From Agaricus subrufescens (taxonomy: Eukaryota; Basidiomycota; Agaricomycetes; Agaricales; Agaricaceae), in assembly GCA_029945375.1 (NCBI GenBank), contig CM057067.1, positions 1,240,001 to 1,304,000 on the forward strand: DNA of 64,000 nt. The letters are read 5' to 3'. This document shows positions 46,001-57,488 of the stretch, piece after piece. Numbering within the stretch: position 1 is the first letter of the stretch; each line of letters opens with the position of its first letter. The notes under the pieces were generated by a model. The model was given only the letters and a program-made list of their open reading frames with translations. It was not told where the DNA came from and searched no databases. The translations under genes and the position numbers were made by a program.

Positions 46001-47443
46001 CGACCAAGGGATAGGAACGTGGTTCAATCCCGGTGGGTATATGCACTAAAATTCGACGCTGACGGCAATATCTCTTCGAGAAAAGCAAGGATCGTTGCGA
46101 AAGGCTTCACCCAGGTACTTGGAGAAGATTATGATGAAACATACGCTTCGGTCGCGCGAATGGAGTCGGTTAGGATGGTGTGTGTGATAGCAGCGTCTAG
46201 GGGCATGAGACTTTGGCAAGTAGATTTCGTGTCCGCTTTCCTAAACAGCGATAACCGTTACGACGTATACATGGAGCCTCCGAAAGGTTTTGGAGAGGGG
46301 GAGGGAAAAGTATGGCGACTTCTCAAAACCCTCTACGGAACCATGCAAGGCACACATGACTGGGCTCAAAATTTGAACAAGACCTATGAAGGACACGGAT
46401 ATTACAAATCAAAAGCAGACTCGCAAGTACGATCTAAACTGGTAGACAATGAATTCACGTTAACGTCAACATGGACCGACGACGTACTTGGCGCATCCAC
46501 AACCAAGGAAGGCGAAGTAAGGGCGAAGGAGGAACTAAGCCGGAGTTACGAGATCAAAGATTTGGGGGAGGCTCACCATATTTTAGGCATGCGTATTGAC
46601 AGGTCAGCAAGAGGCGACATCCGCCTGTCGCAAAAGGCTTTCTGCGAAAGACTGCTTACCCGCTTCAACATGAACGACGCAAAACCAAGGTCCACCCCTC
46701 TTCCTTCTGGCATTACCCTCTCCATCAACGATTCTCCACAAAATGCTTATGAGGTAGCAGAGATGAAAAATGTACCATACAGGGAAGCGCTGGGATCGCT
46801 TATGTGGCTACAGGTTGCTACGAGACCTGACCTCTCATATGCGGTAAACCTATTTTCACGCTTCGCTAACAACCCTGGAAAAGCGCATTGGCAAGCTCTA
46901 AAACACACCCTGGGATACATAAAAGGAACGATCGACTATGGCATAACGTACAGAAGGGATGGAAGCTTGAAACCAGTTGGATACGTTGACGCTGATTATG
47001 CAGGAGATGGTGACACCAGCAGATCTACGGAGGGCCATGTGTTTTCGGTGGCCGGAGGAGCAGTATCTTGGGCTAGTAAGCGGCAGGAGACTGTAGCGGT
47101 TTCTACTGTGGAAGCGGAGTATATGGCGTTTACGAGAGCAGCTCAACAAGCTATGTGGCTCGAAAAGTTCCTAGACGAGACTGGTCTACCCCAAGATGGG
47201 CCGACGATCATTCATGCAGACAATACTGGCGCCATCGCTAACACGAAAAACGATAAGAACCACAGGAGGACGAAACACATACGAGTTAAACACCACTTCG
47301 TAAAGGAGAAAGTCGACAACGGCGACATTGCTTTCATTTATACCCCCTCCACTGAAAACCTTGCAGACATCTTCACAAAACCTTTAGCGCGGGACGCGGT
47401 CATGCGATGTTGCGAGGGAATGGATCTTAGAGGGAAGTTGTAG
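43031..47443 (+). CDS. Copia Gag-Pol polyprotein
   Basis: 1470 codons in one frame. Order: Gag with CCHC knuckle (CSNPNCRRTGHLVVDC, near residue 256), protease LLDSGATDHCF (near 400), integrase zinc region HRRLGHAG...CEDCIFGKH (near 541) and core VHIDIWGP (near 603), reverse transcriptase from SRWVYALKFD (near 1000), and RNase H YVDADYAG (near 1317) to HADNTGAIAN. The PR-IN-RT-RH order is diagnostic of Ty1/copia. The RT box reads WTDD in place of the usual YxDD. The frame has no stop or shift, so the element may be autonomous. Confidence 0.93.
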   Translation: MSTATPPIFSENDKFDGTNWVSWNGLIGIAADLKGVSGYLEGTIPSPSEDSPITPPSTTSDTSDTDTTTTTTPRTQLTDTSWDSTSPSPAEWKIRNAWTKGLLIYNTKDPIGLGIAMSGTAADAWKSYKDQYASVSEMAILNADRDLREIRYSDGQDFTAHIAQLRMKWATATALGAQIDDKTFRSIILSSLPRSWDPIISTLYNTTSSRDAIAILATHWARISKDRVANPQNATTALHFSANRNRGNPRNQNLVCSNPNCRRTGHLVVDCYWEGGGKEGQFPPWFGKKGGTRGKVPNTGGGTNTTANSATIPSNTNQNSEPRIYALSSIMSDIPQVPDTHPTINNPYPNLPYSPRCNDTITVDVLGEETDSDGDIPTLHTISALSTITQSENSSALLTLLDSGATDHCFVDRDEFISYHTFPAPRDGHPANKASKFNLVGAGTVEMNTVDGNNPIRVLISDVLHAPGLRHNLVSVSKLTLKGIKVSFENEIATVADEKGEVIFVAHKRHGLYVIETTPREARVSAHLVQGKQTPVSFETWHRRLGHAGTGAIKEMLRLKLVDGVEVDGAHELGGACEDCIFGKHTAHPHTEKGEVEQEVLERVHIDIWGPASTQSVGGSKYLLVIVDGASSYRTFFPIADKTADTALSCLKEFRAQAELQTGKKLKRIRLDMGREWFNILWETYAKEKGIILEFTTPYAHHQNGVAERSMRTVVELGRSMLAESGLPQRYWADAFVTAGYIKNLLPTSRSPGKIPAEVWTKRRQDVSHLRAYGSTAYAHVPSDLGISKISPCSVKLTLIGYYGSSGYKLLDRSTGTISRSQDVIFDEGHINLTSGPNPLSIPSDTPATSAPHNFGTGSANAPRPLDISNLHPAKPESQPLSGSDREINDVEEFLIGDELDDGSPRDANTPEEEAPMTLRRSSRVSRPSQKKQESDEYQSRTRVNVANASAEEWVPKTYQDAMCRPDLWLEPMEKEFSLMREKGVFEVGDRPRDRNVVQSRWVYALKFDADGNISSRKARIVAKGFTQVLGEDYDETYASVARMESVRMVCVIAASRGMRLWQVDFVSAFLNSDNRYDVYMEPPKGFGEGEGKVWRLLKTLYGTMQGTHDWAQNLNKTYEGHGYYKSKADSQVRSKLVDNEFTLTSTWTDDVLGASTTKEGEVRAKEELSRSYEIKDLGEAHHILGMRIDRSARGDIRLSQKAFCERLLTRFNMNDAKPRSTPLPSGITLSINDSPQNAYEVAEMKNVPYREALGSLMWLQVATRPDLSYAVNLFSRFANNPGKAHWQALKHTLGYIKGTIDYGITYRRDGSLKPVGYVDADYAGDGDTSRSTEGHVFSVAGGAVSWASKRQETVAVSTVEAEYMAFTRAAQQAMWLEKFLDETGLPQDGPTIIHADNTGAIANTKNDKNHRRTKHIRVKHHFVKEKVDNGDIAFIYTPSTENLADIFTKPLARDAVMRCCEGMDLRGKL

Positions 47444-47454
47444 ACGGGAATGAC

Positions 47455-47467
47455 GAAGTAGGGGGAG
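47455..47467 (+). promoter_or_regulatory. Polypurine tract of the copia element
   Basis: A gaagtagggggag run ending directly at the 3' LTR, where plus-strand DNA priming is expected. Confidence 0.75.
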
Positions 47468-47875
47468 TGTTATGGTAAGTACTTTGGGATTCCCTTCTCA
47501 CTTTCTTACCACCTCTTCGGCATGATGGCCTTTCAACTATCCCCCTTTATTGATTTCCATAAACGGCCATTGTAGTTAGTGACCGATGTTCATGACTGTG
47601 CAAATTCCTTTTTCCCGATCATTTTTTTCTTTTATATCCTTTTGCTCTTAAAACTATACAGTCGTATGTAGCCGAGACAGCCGGATACTTAAAGGGCGAA
47701 AAAGCCACCGGCCACCTCAGTGATCAACCCGACTACGTTGGTTCACTGAGGTGAGTAGAGTTACCTAGTCGTGTTTTCTTCATGCGCTTACTGTAGTCCA
47801 GCTTATTTTACAATAGGTGAATATCACATAGTGATCAACCCGACTACGTTGGTTCACTGAGCTTATTTTACAATA
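47468..47875 (+). repeat. 3' LTR of the copia element
   Basis: 408 bp, same sequence as the 5' LTR by eye over its full length. Confidence 0.9.
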
Positions 47876-47880
47876 ATATC
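47876..47880. repeat. Target-site duplication, right (atatc)
   Basis: Matches 42547-42551. Confidence 0.85.
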
Positions 47881-49226
47881 CATGCAGCTTAATCAGCTCT
47901 GTGTATAACCTTGCACCCACTCAACAACCTTCACATATTGTAAGTGGCTATAGTTTTTTGGGAGATATTATTGAATACATTATTTGATGAAGGCTACACA
48001 TAAAGTATAGAGCAGCTGAAGAGCCAACTGCTGAGACAGCAAGTTTGTACGGATATTGTAAACAAGGGTGCCTCTCTTAACAATTTGATTAGTACAATCA
48101 GAAAAGTGAATATGACTGGTAAAATGTGTTAGTGGTGGCAACATAGTCATGCTACCTTGTTAGTTTTCATCACTCTCTGGGCAAGAGAGCTTGTTAGTAG
48201 TGGACAGGCAACAGATTGTTCACACACAAGAAACTTCTCATCATCTTGATCAAGAACACCACTTGCAACATTTGGTTTGTTTTCATAAAGAAATCCACTG
48301 TTCTAACAGAAGAATGGAGCTGGCTTAGAGAGGACAATCTTTGCGGGCATTGGGCAGCAAAGTGAATCCTTGTAAAAGCATGCTTGCCATTGAAAGTATG
48401 AAGATGTGAAGGAGATAATCATGATTTTTGATAGGACATTCCCTTGCATATTTCATTGTAAGATGAGAGTTTAATATGAGCACATGCAGTGCTATTTTCT
48501 GCAGCTTATCCAGACTTGGCGACTTCGGATTGCACATAGTTCAATTGGGGCAATCACTCGCAATTGTCAATCAACCACTCATCGTGAATGACGTCCTTCA
48601 AATCCATGTTTACTTGCCTAAAAGAATATGAGGCATCTTTCACCATGCTCACTCCTCCAAATTATCCTTCAATGCATGGATTTAGCCAAGCGTTTGCCTT
48701 CACACATACACCAGAAGTTTTTACTTTAGAGACTGGGGTTGTGCTTACCACACCTCCTGTATCAGCCTTGAGTGAACACTTGGCATTGTTTACCTTGTCC
48801 AAAATTACCACCTCTAGCTGAAACCGTATGTATGTATTTAGCGAGCCAGAGTAGCTAATAACCACAGAGTAAGGACCTGGGCTTGTTTCGAGGGATGGTT
48901 GTTTTTCTTTTAAAAAAAAGAAAAAATTGCATCATATGGTGTTCGATGGTACTAATAGTAAATATTTCGGGGGATAAGTGAAGCAGGTTAGGACAGAGGA
49001 TCACTTCAGCGCCGGTGGTTGCAGACAATCGCTGCAGTGTTTTTTCAAGGGCGTGATGGTGGTTATTATTAGCATGTGTGATGATCGGGAGGTCAAGGGA
49101 GAATCACTACGCGACTGCTTGGTTGGTCTTTTTCGGACCAGGCTCTGCTTCCACTTTAGCGACGCCCCTTGTGAAGTGAGCGGTTCTGCAGCATATACTT
49201 GTCCTCTACTTATTTATGTCATGTAG
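47881..49226. other. NLR3 tail and decayed, CpG-poor downstream region
   Basis: The start (catgcagcttaatcagctctg) continues the interrupted NLR3 exon. The rest aligns with 31546-32492, but many CG dinucleotides there are TG or CA here (ggcggcgatgacat versus ggtggcaacat; catcgtc versus catcatc). No gene is intact. Confidence 0.65.
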
Positions 49227-49807
49227 CCCTCGTTCACCCACATGGGTTGGGCCTGACCCACCTCACTATTTTTCCACCGCAACTAACACTACTCGCAACG
49301 AGCAAGACCAATCTACGTGAATTCCAGTTGACAACACACACCAACCTCATCCACCTCACTCTTTTTCATGGCAAATCCCCCGATAATGGTGAAATATTTT
49401 CACTACCCGATTGCCCACCACTCAAATCCTTGACACTTTCTCAAGCGATTTTCTTGTGCCCCGACACTGTTGCAGAATGTGTCATGAAGTCTGGTATGGT
49501 TCTCCTCTTTGTCCCTCTCCCTAGCTGATCTTTGCCTTTGAAACTTGAAGGTTCAGGACTTGAATGCGTTAAGCCTGTTGATGTTTAGCAACACAGTCTC
49601 TGGGGACGTTGATTACGGAGGTCGCACATTGGAAGACACCACTACGAAGCGCGTTCCCTGGAGGACCCTAATGACGATATTCCACCTAATGTTTACCGCG
49701 CCGATTCCGAAGTGTTGCAGAAAATCAAGCGGATTGTTTTATGTTAGGGGAAGTTTAAGTGTATCATGGGAGGGGATTGTGTCATCGAGGATAGTATTCT
49801 GATTTAA
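49227..49807 (+). pseudogene. F-box-family fragment, copy 2
   Basis: The counterpart of 32493-33065, without the F-box exon and with internal deletions (EIFSLPDCPPLKSLTLSQAIF in one frame, the terminal block in another). Confidence 0.75.
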
Positions 49808-50652
49808 CGGGATTCGCTACACCTCAACGTAAGTCGAGATTCTATGTGCATCTCATGTACAATCTAAAGTATGATTTCGATTGCCTCAGGTCAACTTGTT
49901 CAACTTGTTCACTCTTCAGCGTGCCCCCAGGGACGAATTGTTGCAGCTCAGCGCATCATCATGCATCAGCAGTATCATATAATCGTCAGAAGACACAGTG
50001 TCAAGCGAATCTTTGTATGATCGCTTCACTGCTACTATGGACAATGACGCGACAGAATCTGTATATATCGGGGCCTGTGTTGCTATTGCATAACAGGGCG
50101 AGTCGCGCAGTGATCTCGTTGTCATGTCGCTTGGCATTACGTGCAGGAGTATCTTACCCGTGTAGTCAAAGAGCCCCCGAATCGATTTGAACATAGAGGA
50201 TGCTAGCAATTGCAATTGTCTCCGTGGATAGAGAAACCCGAGGATCACACGAAGTTTGGGTTTTCGCAACTTGTGGGAGGAGCGCCGTGCAGCAAGGCAT
50301 GACATTAGCGTGGAGGCAATAGGCATGTCAATGCACGATGGACATCCCATTGTATCGCCTAACAAGTCATAGGTGCACTTGTGCTGGTTCGTAAAACAGG
50401 GAAATTACGAAGGGGTGAATCATTTTGTTGATGAAACCCTTATCCCTTCGAAATAACAACGAACGATACCTGTCGCGTCCGTAGATACATCGTCTTATGA
50501 GAATCACAATGTGCTGGTCTCTCAAGTGCTCAAGTGCTCAATGCTTGCAGTGTCGCTGTGCTTCTAGTGCACGTGGTTAAAGGCTCATGAAGGTCACTCG
50601 CTGTCACGACTGATCCTTCCTACACTATTGCTCGATCGACTTCACTGCAACG
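49808..50652. promoter_or_regulatory. Upstream spacer of NLR4
   Basis: Homologous to 33066-33910, with only fragmented frames. Its length is conserved to within about a base. Confidence 0.5.
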
Positions 50653-53600
50653 ATGTCCTTGGAATCGTCGTTCTGCCACTGCGAAAATCCCAAAGCCGTG
50701 TCGGTGACCCAGTCTGGCCCCGCAGATCACTCATCAGCAGGTGGATCCATATTAGGACCTTCCCCTTTAGAGACTCGATCTACGCCTGCCACACCCGCCA
50801 CATCCATTGTTGCAACCCTCAACGAACATTTGACCCCACATGTGTCAAGTTTGCCACCTGCAGGTGAGTTCATATCATGGGTTTAGTGAGTTATAGTAAT
50901 AAGTTGCCGTAGAACGCTCCAAAGAACGCAAGGCAGCGCCAGTGAACCGGCCTGTCCACTTATGTTATCCACCAGCAGATGGACCCAGCCGAGTACCCGG
51001 CCCCGGACCCATATCAGGTCCTTCCCCTCCAGAGACTCGATCTGCGCTTGGCGTCGCAACCACAAATCAACATTTGACTCCACACGTGTCAGGTTCTCCA
51101 ATCCCACCTCCCATAGGTGAGCCCATATGCTTGTGTTCAGCAACCCAGAGTAATTGGTAACCCAGGAGGAGTACCTGGCCTTGCTCCGTCGCCTCGTTTC
51201 TTCGAGAATGCCCAAAATTTTGCCATTAATAATTCTACGATGATCGCTGAGACGAATATTTTCAACGCTGTAGGAGGAGCAGGTACGCAGTCCAATGATG
51301 CCGTCGTTGTTCAGCGTCTTAGACTTCATTAGCTATCCACTTGCTAGAAAGTAAAATGATTCGAGGTGCTGGACATGACTCATCCGCTCGATACCCTCCG
51401 CCAAAGTGTCATCCAGGCACTCGCAAAAGTTTGAAAAAAGAAATCATTTATTGGGCTGCTAATCCCCAGCGTAGCTGGAGAATGTTCTATGTTCTTGGCC
51501 CCGCAGGAGTTGGAAAATCGGCCGTGGCTCAGTCGGTTGCAGATGAAATTGACTGCCTCGGTGCTTCTTGCTTCATATCTCGACCAAATCGACGAAATGA
51601 TCCTGATGGTGTTATTCCGACTCTCGCATATCAGCTTGCTGTCAAACACACTGCCTACAAGCGTATCATCTCGGAGAAACTTGCTGATGATTCCATGATA
51701 TTGGAAAAGACTCGGAGGGTTCAGTTCAAAGAACTCATTGTTGACCCTTTTCGTATCATGATGACCCAAGACGTTCAAGCTGTTCGAAAGCCCCTTTTGA
51801 TTATCATTGATGGCTTAGACGAGTGCGAGAATCAAGGGGCGCAATGCGAGTTCATTGAGCTCATCGGTGATCACGTCCGCTCTTTCCCCGAGTTTCCCTT
51901 GTTGTGGTTGATCTGCAGTCGGCCGGAATCGCACCTCAAGTACACACTGTCAAGGGCAGACTTCCAGGTCACCTGTAAACGAGAAGAAATATCTGTCGAC
52001 GACGACGAAGGGCGGCAGGATGTTTTACTATATCTCCGAAACGAGTTTCGGGACATCCGGTCAAGACACCAGGATTCTCTCGATGACAGCTGGCCACCGG
52101 AAGCTCACCTTTTGAAGATTGCTACTGCTGCATCTGGCCTATTTGCTTTTGCTTCTACCATTGTTCGCTTTGTAGGTGATGCCGAGACCAGTGATCCATC
52201 AAACCAACTACGGATATGCATGGAGGTGCTTGGAGGGTTTCGTACATCGATTGGTCAGAATCCGTATCTCATCCTAGACCTTCTCTATCGACATACACTT
52301 TCTTCTGTTCATTCTGCGATCCTGCCAACCACGATGCGGATCTTGGGAATGTCCATCTTTTGTCCAGATGATGGCCCTACACAGACTGTCCAGGCGCTAG
52401 CGAATTTTTTGTGTATAGGAAAGGCTGCTTTTTACCATGCACTGAAACCGCTACATTCAGTACTCCGCATTCCATCTTCATCCGACGCCTTGACAAACAG
52501 GATCGAGTTTTATCATGCTTCATTCCCTGATTTCCTCAAGGACCCCGCGCGTTCAAGTGAATTCTACCTTGATGAGGCTGCGGTGCATTATGATGTGGCC
52601 ATTACAGCACTTCGTTGGCACACGGATTTAGGACACGAAGTACATGAAGGTATTGTGCACCCATTCTATTACTTATATTTGTACTCATGTACTCGTTTCC
52701 TTATTAGACGATGTCTGGGTCTCACCATCCGAAAATACACGAACATGCCTTAAGAATGTCAAATCTCAGTCTCTGGAAGTCTTATGGATAGCGTGCTCCC
52801 GTATCAAGGGAGAGAATGTTGTCAGCGTGCATCAAGAGCTGCAGAAGTTTGATTTCAATGTTCTAGGCCCTGACGTTCCGACTGAATGGCAGTTTGTTGA
52901 TTTTTTGAAATGGCTCAGTCAACAGGTGAGTATATAATTGAACACAATGTTGTTCATTGCCATTGAATACCCCATATCAGGAAGCGACCTCCGAGACTCG
53001 GAAACTACTGAGCTCTCCGCAGACCTGCAAGAACTGTAAAGTGATGGATATCACTCGAGTCAATCTCCCTGTAACGGAAACTCCTGCAGGCCTTTTCACT
53101 GAAGGCAAAAGCGAAGGCAAAAGCCACTGGAAACACCCATTCGACTTTTTCAAGAGAGGCAATATTCACTGGGGGGGCCGAGGCCGAGTCATGTCTCTTG
53201 AAGAATCTACCGAAATTCACTTTGACCTAGGAAACGGAGACAAGTGTCGACATATGTATATTGAGTAAGTGGCAACTATGGAGTGTCTCCAGGTACTGAC
53301 CTGTTTGCATCTAACTTACCTCTAAATTATACCGTGTTCAGTCAGTGTAAGCAAAATACGTCTTTGATCACCCTTGCTGATCTTTACTGATCGCCATCTC
53401 TGACAGTCATGGCGAAGCTTTGGAAAAAAACGATCCTTGGAGCTACATCTGATTCTTCGGCTTGCGATCCACCTCCGCCATGTCATCCCGGAACCCGGTT
53501 GGGCATTATTGAGCGGTGCCTACACTTCATTGCAAACTGTGACGGCAGGAAGAAATTACTCTTGGTGACTGGCCCAGCTGGAGTTGGAAAGTCGGCCATC

Positions 53601-55581
53601 ATGCGGAGTATTACTGAGTCGCCGGAGCTCCAAGTGAGCTACCACGCGTCTGTCTTCATTCCAACCAACTGGGACGACAGTGGTTTCAAAGCCATCATTG
53701 CAACCATTGCCTACCAGTTTGCGACTAAATCTGAACTCTATCGGAAGCTCATTGAAGGAGAATTCGCCAAGAATCCATCACTCCTCCAACTCTCGGAAGC
53801 AAAGCTGTTCAACAAGTTAATCGTTAAACCCTTCATCGAAAGCCCACTACTGAAACCTGGCGATCGTGTGCTGGTAATCATTGATGGCATTGAAGAATTC
53901 ACCGGCTACTCCTACTCCGACTTCATTCAGCTGATGATTGACTTCTGCTGTGAGAATCCTTCCTCACCCTTGGTGTGGCTCGTCACTATTCACCCTCACC
54001 CATCCCTCTCTAACTCTAACTTCTTCTCTGGAGCTGATTCAATATATGAGAAGGAAGATATCTCTATTGATTCGGACGAAGCTCACGTTGACGTTGAACG
54101 ATTCCTTCGTCATGAGTTGAAGGTCATCAAGGAGGCTTCAGATATATCCGATTCACGATGGCCTGAGGACGGGGACATTCGGAGACTCGCCAATGCTGCC
54201 GGTGGATTTTTTGCCTATGCACAATCGGTCATCAGATATATTGGTGACTCGAGAGATGGAAATCCAATATCTCGGTTTGATCGCGTAATGCGCGCCATTG
54301 ATGGACTCCCGATAGCTGACTTGTCGCAAGAGGAGGATCACCCGATGGCCCAACTGGATACATTGTATGGGCGAGTCCTATCCAAAGTTTCTACCTGGCT
54401 CATGGTCGATGCCCGGAAACTTTTATTACTGTTGGTGTCTCGGGATTTAGCCCTCACCCCGAGGCCTCCTGGCGCCCGAGTATCCTTTGCTTTATTGTGC
54501 ATCAATTGGTTAGGTGCAGGAGACAACGAAGTTTTTTTGGCTTCCCATTATCTCCAGCCTGTTATCTGCTTTTCCCCCTATGACGAAGTCAATGTAGATC
54601 CACTCAGAGCATATCATCATTCTTTCATCAACTATATACATGATCCTATTCGGTCCAATTTCTCTCGCAATATCCAAGAGGAAGCTCGACAGCTTGGGGC
54701 CCAATGTGCTCTCAGAATCTTAAAGGAGGCTCCCGATGGCATAGATTTAGGCGATCTGGATTATGAATTTCACTATGGCATCCTGGTCCGTGGTCCCGGC
54801 ATTGGAGACAAGATATCGTTCACTGTGGCGCCTTGGGAAAGAAGTGGCTGGAATGATAATGAGGTGAGGTTGAGGATGTATCAATCGGCAATTGGAAGCG
54901 TTGTGACTGGGATACGTGTTGGAGATCCGAACTTCAAAAACGAGCTTTTTGTCCGGCTCCTGATAACGCGGTTCCAGGCGTACTATGAAAATATTCCGTA
55001 TCATCGGTTGTGTGACTGGGTGTTTGTGAGTCCTCCACAATTTATCCTTCTGTGTCTGTAACACTGAGACTATACATGAGGATGAACCTTTACGCCCTGC
55101 TTTCATAGATCAAGGTTTAATCAAGCGAATGCCTCTCGATGTCATTGCTGTTCCCAAATCAGATCATTTTCCCGATGTCAAGCTGCAGTTTCGTCGTCCT
55201 GCCACGATGGTAACAAACCTATCTGATCCGTGGCAATCCACCTGCAAAGTGAGTGAAATATTTGTTTTTCGTGGCACGTATTGAACTAGTGCCGTGTAGC
55301 ATAAACGGGAGGGTGATTGGGAGAAAGGGAAGGATGAGAGTTGGATGACCGTATTTGATCGACGACATTGCGATGTCTGTTTTGAGCGATTGAGATGCCA
55401 GGTGGAGAATTTGAAGATGCGATCCCCTGACCCAACTGTCTGGGTCTTGTTCACTTCCACTGGAAGCTGTTGTGTAGAGCTCCAGTTTGTTGATCCGGAG
55501 GATGGTGTGTCGGAGTGGGCATATTGGTTTTGGTGTGAGATCCCATTGGAGGAGCGTAGAAAGCATGGGAGTCCTGTTTGA
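50653..55581 (+). CDS. NLR4: tandem-NACHT NLR-like protein
   Basis: Ten exons (50653-50863, 50913-51116, 51151-51282, 51333-52649, 52708-52925, 52981-53264, 53342-53346, 53407-55025, 55081-55248, 55300-55581) total 4440 nt, 1479 residues. Seven of the ten exon lengths (132, 1317, 218, 5, 1619, 168, 282) equal those of NLR2. NACHT1 has GPAGVGKSA and LLIIIDGLDECEN. NACHT2 has GPAGVGKSAIM and an altered Walker B, IIDGIEEFTG. The codon equivalent to the Met at the start of the NACHT exon in NLR1-3 is Ile-His here (CT ATC CAC), so translation must start in the upstream exons, which confirms them as coding. The motif exon reads FFENAQNFAINNSTM. No stops or frameshifts were seen. Confidence 0.78.
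53342..53346 (+). other. 5-nt microexon of NLR4
   Basis: TCAGT, flanked by gttcag and gtaagc, exactly as in NLR2. It is needed to keep phase between the exons ending at 53264 and starting at 53407. Confidence 0.55.
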
Positions 55582-57488
55582 TGTACGATTAAATACATTA
55601 CCAGGATCCACTAAACTAGAGACTGTCTGCGCTTACTACTCAAGCTCTGAGTGCCTTCGCAAATTATCTGATAGATATGCATACTTGGGCCTAAGAGATG
55701 CTTGAGCACCGTGTAATAAACGTATCGTTCGCGAGTGCGGCCCAAACATCTAAGCATCATTACTTACGGTGTCTACGATAAAACTACGGCGGATCAAGCT
55801 GCGGTCAGCCGATCCGCCGAATGAGGGCGGGTTGATGATCATATTTATTTGTTGGGAAATAATTTCTCACGATGTCTTTACCCGACCCATGACTTCTTCC
55901 CGCTAAACTCAGGCATGGCGACCTCCAGCTCTATTCACAGGACCAACATAGTCTTGAGGAATGGGAGGAGAAAGCGTCTCTGACTGATCTCGAGCTCAGA
56001 AGCATCAACGCGTTCAAAATTGCTAATGAGAAAATACACCTGCCCTTGCGCGTTCGTCTGTGAGGGTCTTGCCAACCGAATATCGGAGGTAGATGGACTG
56101 TTTTTAAGAAGATGGATGACGTATGGTAGATGATAGAAGAGAAACGTTGAGTTGTGCAGGAAAACTGTGGAAGGGTAATTGAGGAACGGGTATGTGATCT
56201 TTGTCCCATATAATCGATTTACTGACTCGGCATCTCAGAATAGATTGTTAGACACTATAAATGGAAAAGACGATGAGATTGTTGAATCATCCTGGCAAAT
56301 TCCTCATTTCTGAACCCGACCTTTCGTGTATGGTAAAACGAATGGACGTGTGCATCAGCTTTCTCAAAACACGCGTGTGTGGCCCAGTGCTTGTTGCTGC
56401 AAAGATCCTAACAAACTATGACAGAGGTACTATTGCGAAACCGACATCTATGTTCTCCGATTCCAGCGGTGCACGATCCGTGCCATGACGTTGACCAAGA
56501 CGCTTTTGTCGGCTCCTTGAGGGCCCTCACTGCTGATATCTTCAGATTCCATCCCAGAAGGTATAACACACAGTATACGTATTTCTCGCATTTATCTTAA
56601 CAACATACAACAGGATGTTTCCCGAACCGCACAATACCACTCCCCCTATACCTAAATTCTGTCCGTCATTCCTAAAGTTCCCCCTTGGTTGCAAGAGTGC
56701 GAACACCAAGCTGTGGCATATCCTCAACATCTCTCTTCTCCGCAAAGCGAATGATCTATAGTAAGCCTTGTCGCGCGGCGAAGCCTCTTGACTAGCTGGG
56801 TCCAAGAAGAAACCAAAGGGTTGAGTGTCGTACGAGGGTAGCTGGTAGAACTTGTGAGTGACTTTACACGTCATTCCGACAAGGCATCTTGACCCGCCCG
56901 GCACCTTGACAGACAGAGCCGACGGTGGTCCCCTCAAACAAATGTGTACCGACGAGTTAAACCTCTATCAATCTTACTTCAATACATTCGAAGAAGAACT
57001 ATAGTGAGCACTGCCACTCATCCACGAATTTTCTCGTTTACTGATGAGGCTCAAGTCAGTGATTGGATAAACTGTGGGACCTCCTATACAATGATCTCCG
57101 CCCTCAGATCCTTCATGGGTCATGCCTCCTGCCGTGATGCCTCGGCCTTCATCGGTTCCTCAGACTCAACGACTGCCTCGGATTCGGATGGTTCCGGTGA
57201 TGAAAACGACGACGCCCTTACAGTTGACCTTGACTCTACCAAATCGCAACAAGGCCAAGTCAAAGGAAAGGGGAAGCTGGGAAGATTGGATATCAGCAGG
57301 TTGTAGGTGATGGTTTTGTCGGATGCACCCAAAAGGTCATTTCTCAAGGCTTAATCAATGATTCAAAGTGAAGTTCGGTAACATGTGCCTTAAAGCCGAA
57401 CATTTGAGGTGGCCTGAATTGCTCATAGGTGCGATTTTAGTTTCGTCCTTGTTAAGGGATTTTGATGGAACTTATTTAACATTTATAG

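Larger units (their letters stand above)
42552..47875 (+). mobile_element. Ty1/copia LTR retrotransposon, apparently complete
   Basis: 5324 bp with 408-bp LTRs (42552-42959 and 47468-47875) that I read as identical, a 5-bp target duplication atatc, a primer-binding site, a polypurine tract and one uninterrupted 1470-codon frame. It lies inside the last exon of NLR3. Identical LTRs and an intact frame indicate a recent insertion. Confidence 0.92.
40097..55605. repeat. Segmental duplication, copy 2 (with copia insertion)
   Basis: 15.5 kb, or about 10.2 kb without the 5.3 kb retroelement. It repeats the order NLR (single NACHT), F-box fragment, 846-bp spacer, tandem-NACHT gene. The left edge is sharp, near 40090-40097. 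Confidence 0.85.
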
